A DNA stretch of 6,692 nucleotides, from positions 1 through 6,692 of the forward strand of contig JAOUNK010000184.1 of NCBI GenBank assembly GCA_029881015.1, in the 5' to 3' direction. Positions 5,891 to 6,692 of this stretch are shown here, piece by piece. Both the position numbers and the translations under genes were made by a program. The notes beneath the pieces were generated by a model. The model searched no databases, was not told the DNA's origin, and was given only the letters and a program-made list of their open reading frames with translations. Positions within the stretch are counted from its first letter, which is position 1; every line of letters begins with the position of its first letter. This DNA comes from Gammaproteobacteria bacterium. Lineage in GTDB: Bacteria > Pseudomonadota > Gammaproteobacteria > Steroidobacterales > Woeseiaceae.

Positions 5891-6692
5891 ATGAGCGCCA
5901 CGACAGCGGCAAGAGTTCTTGAATACGTCAACGATCAGCGGCACGTCCTGACGAATCTGATCAGGAACCTCGTGGAAGCGGAATCGCCATCCGCGTACCC
6001 CGAAACCCATGACGGCGTCAGGCGCATCTTGCGGCTTGCGCTCGCCAGCGCCGGCTATGAATCCCGCGAGACAGGCGGACCCAACAGGCCGCGACATGTG
6101 TTCGCAAGACCCGCAGAACGGCGGCGTGGCCAGCCTTCGCAACTCGTCCTCGGCCATTTCGATACCGTCTGGCCGGTCGGAACACTCGCAGAGCGGCCAT
6201 TTCGTATGGACGGCAATATCGTGCACGGCCCTGGCTCATTCGACATGAAGGGCGGCCTGGCACAACTGGTACTCGCGCTCATGGCGATCCGCGACCTGCA
6301 GCTCGAGACACCGGTTCTGCCCGTGATCTTCGTCAATGCCGACGAGGAAATCGGCAGTCGCAGTTCAACGCGTTACATACGCCTGCTGGCGCAACGTGCG
6401 AATCGCGCGCTCGTCCTCGAGCCGGCGTTCGGGGAGCGCGGCGATATCAAGACAGCCCGCAAGGGGATTGGCCGCTTCACGATCACGGTCTTTGGCAGGG
6501 CAGCACACGCCGGACTGGATCCGGAAAGCGGCGCGAGCGCCATTCTCGAGCTGTCACATGTCATCCAGAGACTGTTCGCGCTCAACGATGTCGAGCGCGG
6601 TATTACGGTCAACGTCGGCACTATCGACGGTGGCATTCAACCGAATGTGGTCGCGCCCCACAGCACGGCCGTTGTCGACGTGCGCGTGCCGA
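5891..6692 (+). CDS. M20-family metallopeptidase, glutamate carboxypeptidase (CPG2)-like, 3' end missing
   Basis: M20 enzymes are di-zinc hydrolases that remove a C-terminal amino acid or hydrolyse N-acyl amino acids. The frame runs open to the right edge, giving 267 residues of a family that is usually about 370-400 long. All visible catalytic elements are present: the metal-binding GHFDTV (His89, Asp91), GPGSFDMKGG (Asp118 bridging), NADEEIGS (Glu152 catalytic base and Glu153 ligand), the ligand Glu177 in VLEPA, and GRAAHAG (His206) at the start of the dimerisation domain. The last zinc-binding histidine would lie beyond the window. ARKGIGRFTITVFGRAAHAG (189-208) resembles Pseudomonas carboxypeptidase G2, but no N-terminal signal peptide is evident, so a cytoplasmic enzyme is likely. 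The start is 7 bases past the flavin reductase stop with no clear ribosome site, suggesting coupled translation. The substrate cannot be told from this part. Confidence 0.92.
   Translation, partial: MSATTAARVLEYVNDQRHVLTNLIRNLVEAESPSAYPETHDGVRRILRLALASAGYESRETGGPNRPRHVFARPAERRRGQPSQLVLGHFDTVWPVGTLAERPFRMDGNIVHGPGSFDMKGGLAQLVLALMAIRDLQLETPVLPVIFVNADEEIGSRSSTRYIRLLAQRANRALVLEPAFGERGDIKTARKGIGRFTITVFGRAAHAGLDPESGASAILELSHVIQRLFALNDVERGITVNVGTIDGGIQPNVVAPHSTAVVDVRVP

Noticed and set aside
5711..6336. Minus-strand open frames over the flavin reductase-M20 junction
   Set aside because: They are antisense to two well-supported genes and lack any recognisable motif.

Overview
The window looks like chromosomal DNA from a GC-rich Gram-negative bacterium, most likely a gammaproteobacterium. 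It encodes a large TonB-dependent outer-membrane receptor with a signal peptide, E. coli-like HypF, HypE and HypA proteins, and a SlyD-type FKBP. The sequence alone does not fix the genus. Genes are tightly packed. I see no mobile element, RNA gene, CRISPR array or phage gene, and no gene-free stretch over 300 bases.

Left part (1-2551): [NiFe]-hydrogenase maturation. The 3' end of hypF is translationally coupled to a complete hypE (TAATG overlap). These two make the CN ligands of the hydrogenase Fe centre: HypF transfers the carbamoyl group and HypE dehydrates it on its C-terminal cysteine. Eight bases past hypE, on the opposite strand, is hypA (nickel delivery). Ten bases upstream of hypA, in the same direction, is a SlyD-like FKBP peptidyl-prolyl isomerase. 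The SlyD-HypA pair appears to be a nickel-insertion operon facing the hypFE operon tail to tail. hypB, hypC, hypD and the hydrogenase structural genes are not in the window.

Middle (2552-5182): a 130-base divergent promoter region separates slyD from an 814-residue TonB-dependent receptor. The receptor is complete, with signal peptide, TonB box, plug and beta-barrel ending in phenylalanine. A strong intrinsic terminator closes the gene. Its ligand cannot be read from the sequence.

Right part (5183-6692): a probable two-gene operon. It has a 203-residue flavin-reductase-domain (flavoredoxin-like) protein and, 7 bases later, an M20-family metallopeptidase of the glutamate carboxypeptidase type, which runs off the window end. 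The short leader in front of it holds a possible response-regulator site and a weak promoter.

Most of the content belongs to known families. The points most worth a second look are the slyD-hypA pairing with a tail-less SlyD, the terminator-free 8-base hypE/hypA junction, and the large loop and lone cysteine pair of the receptor.
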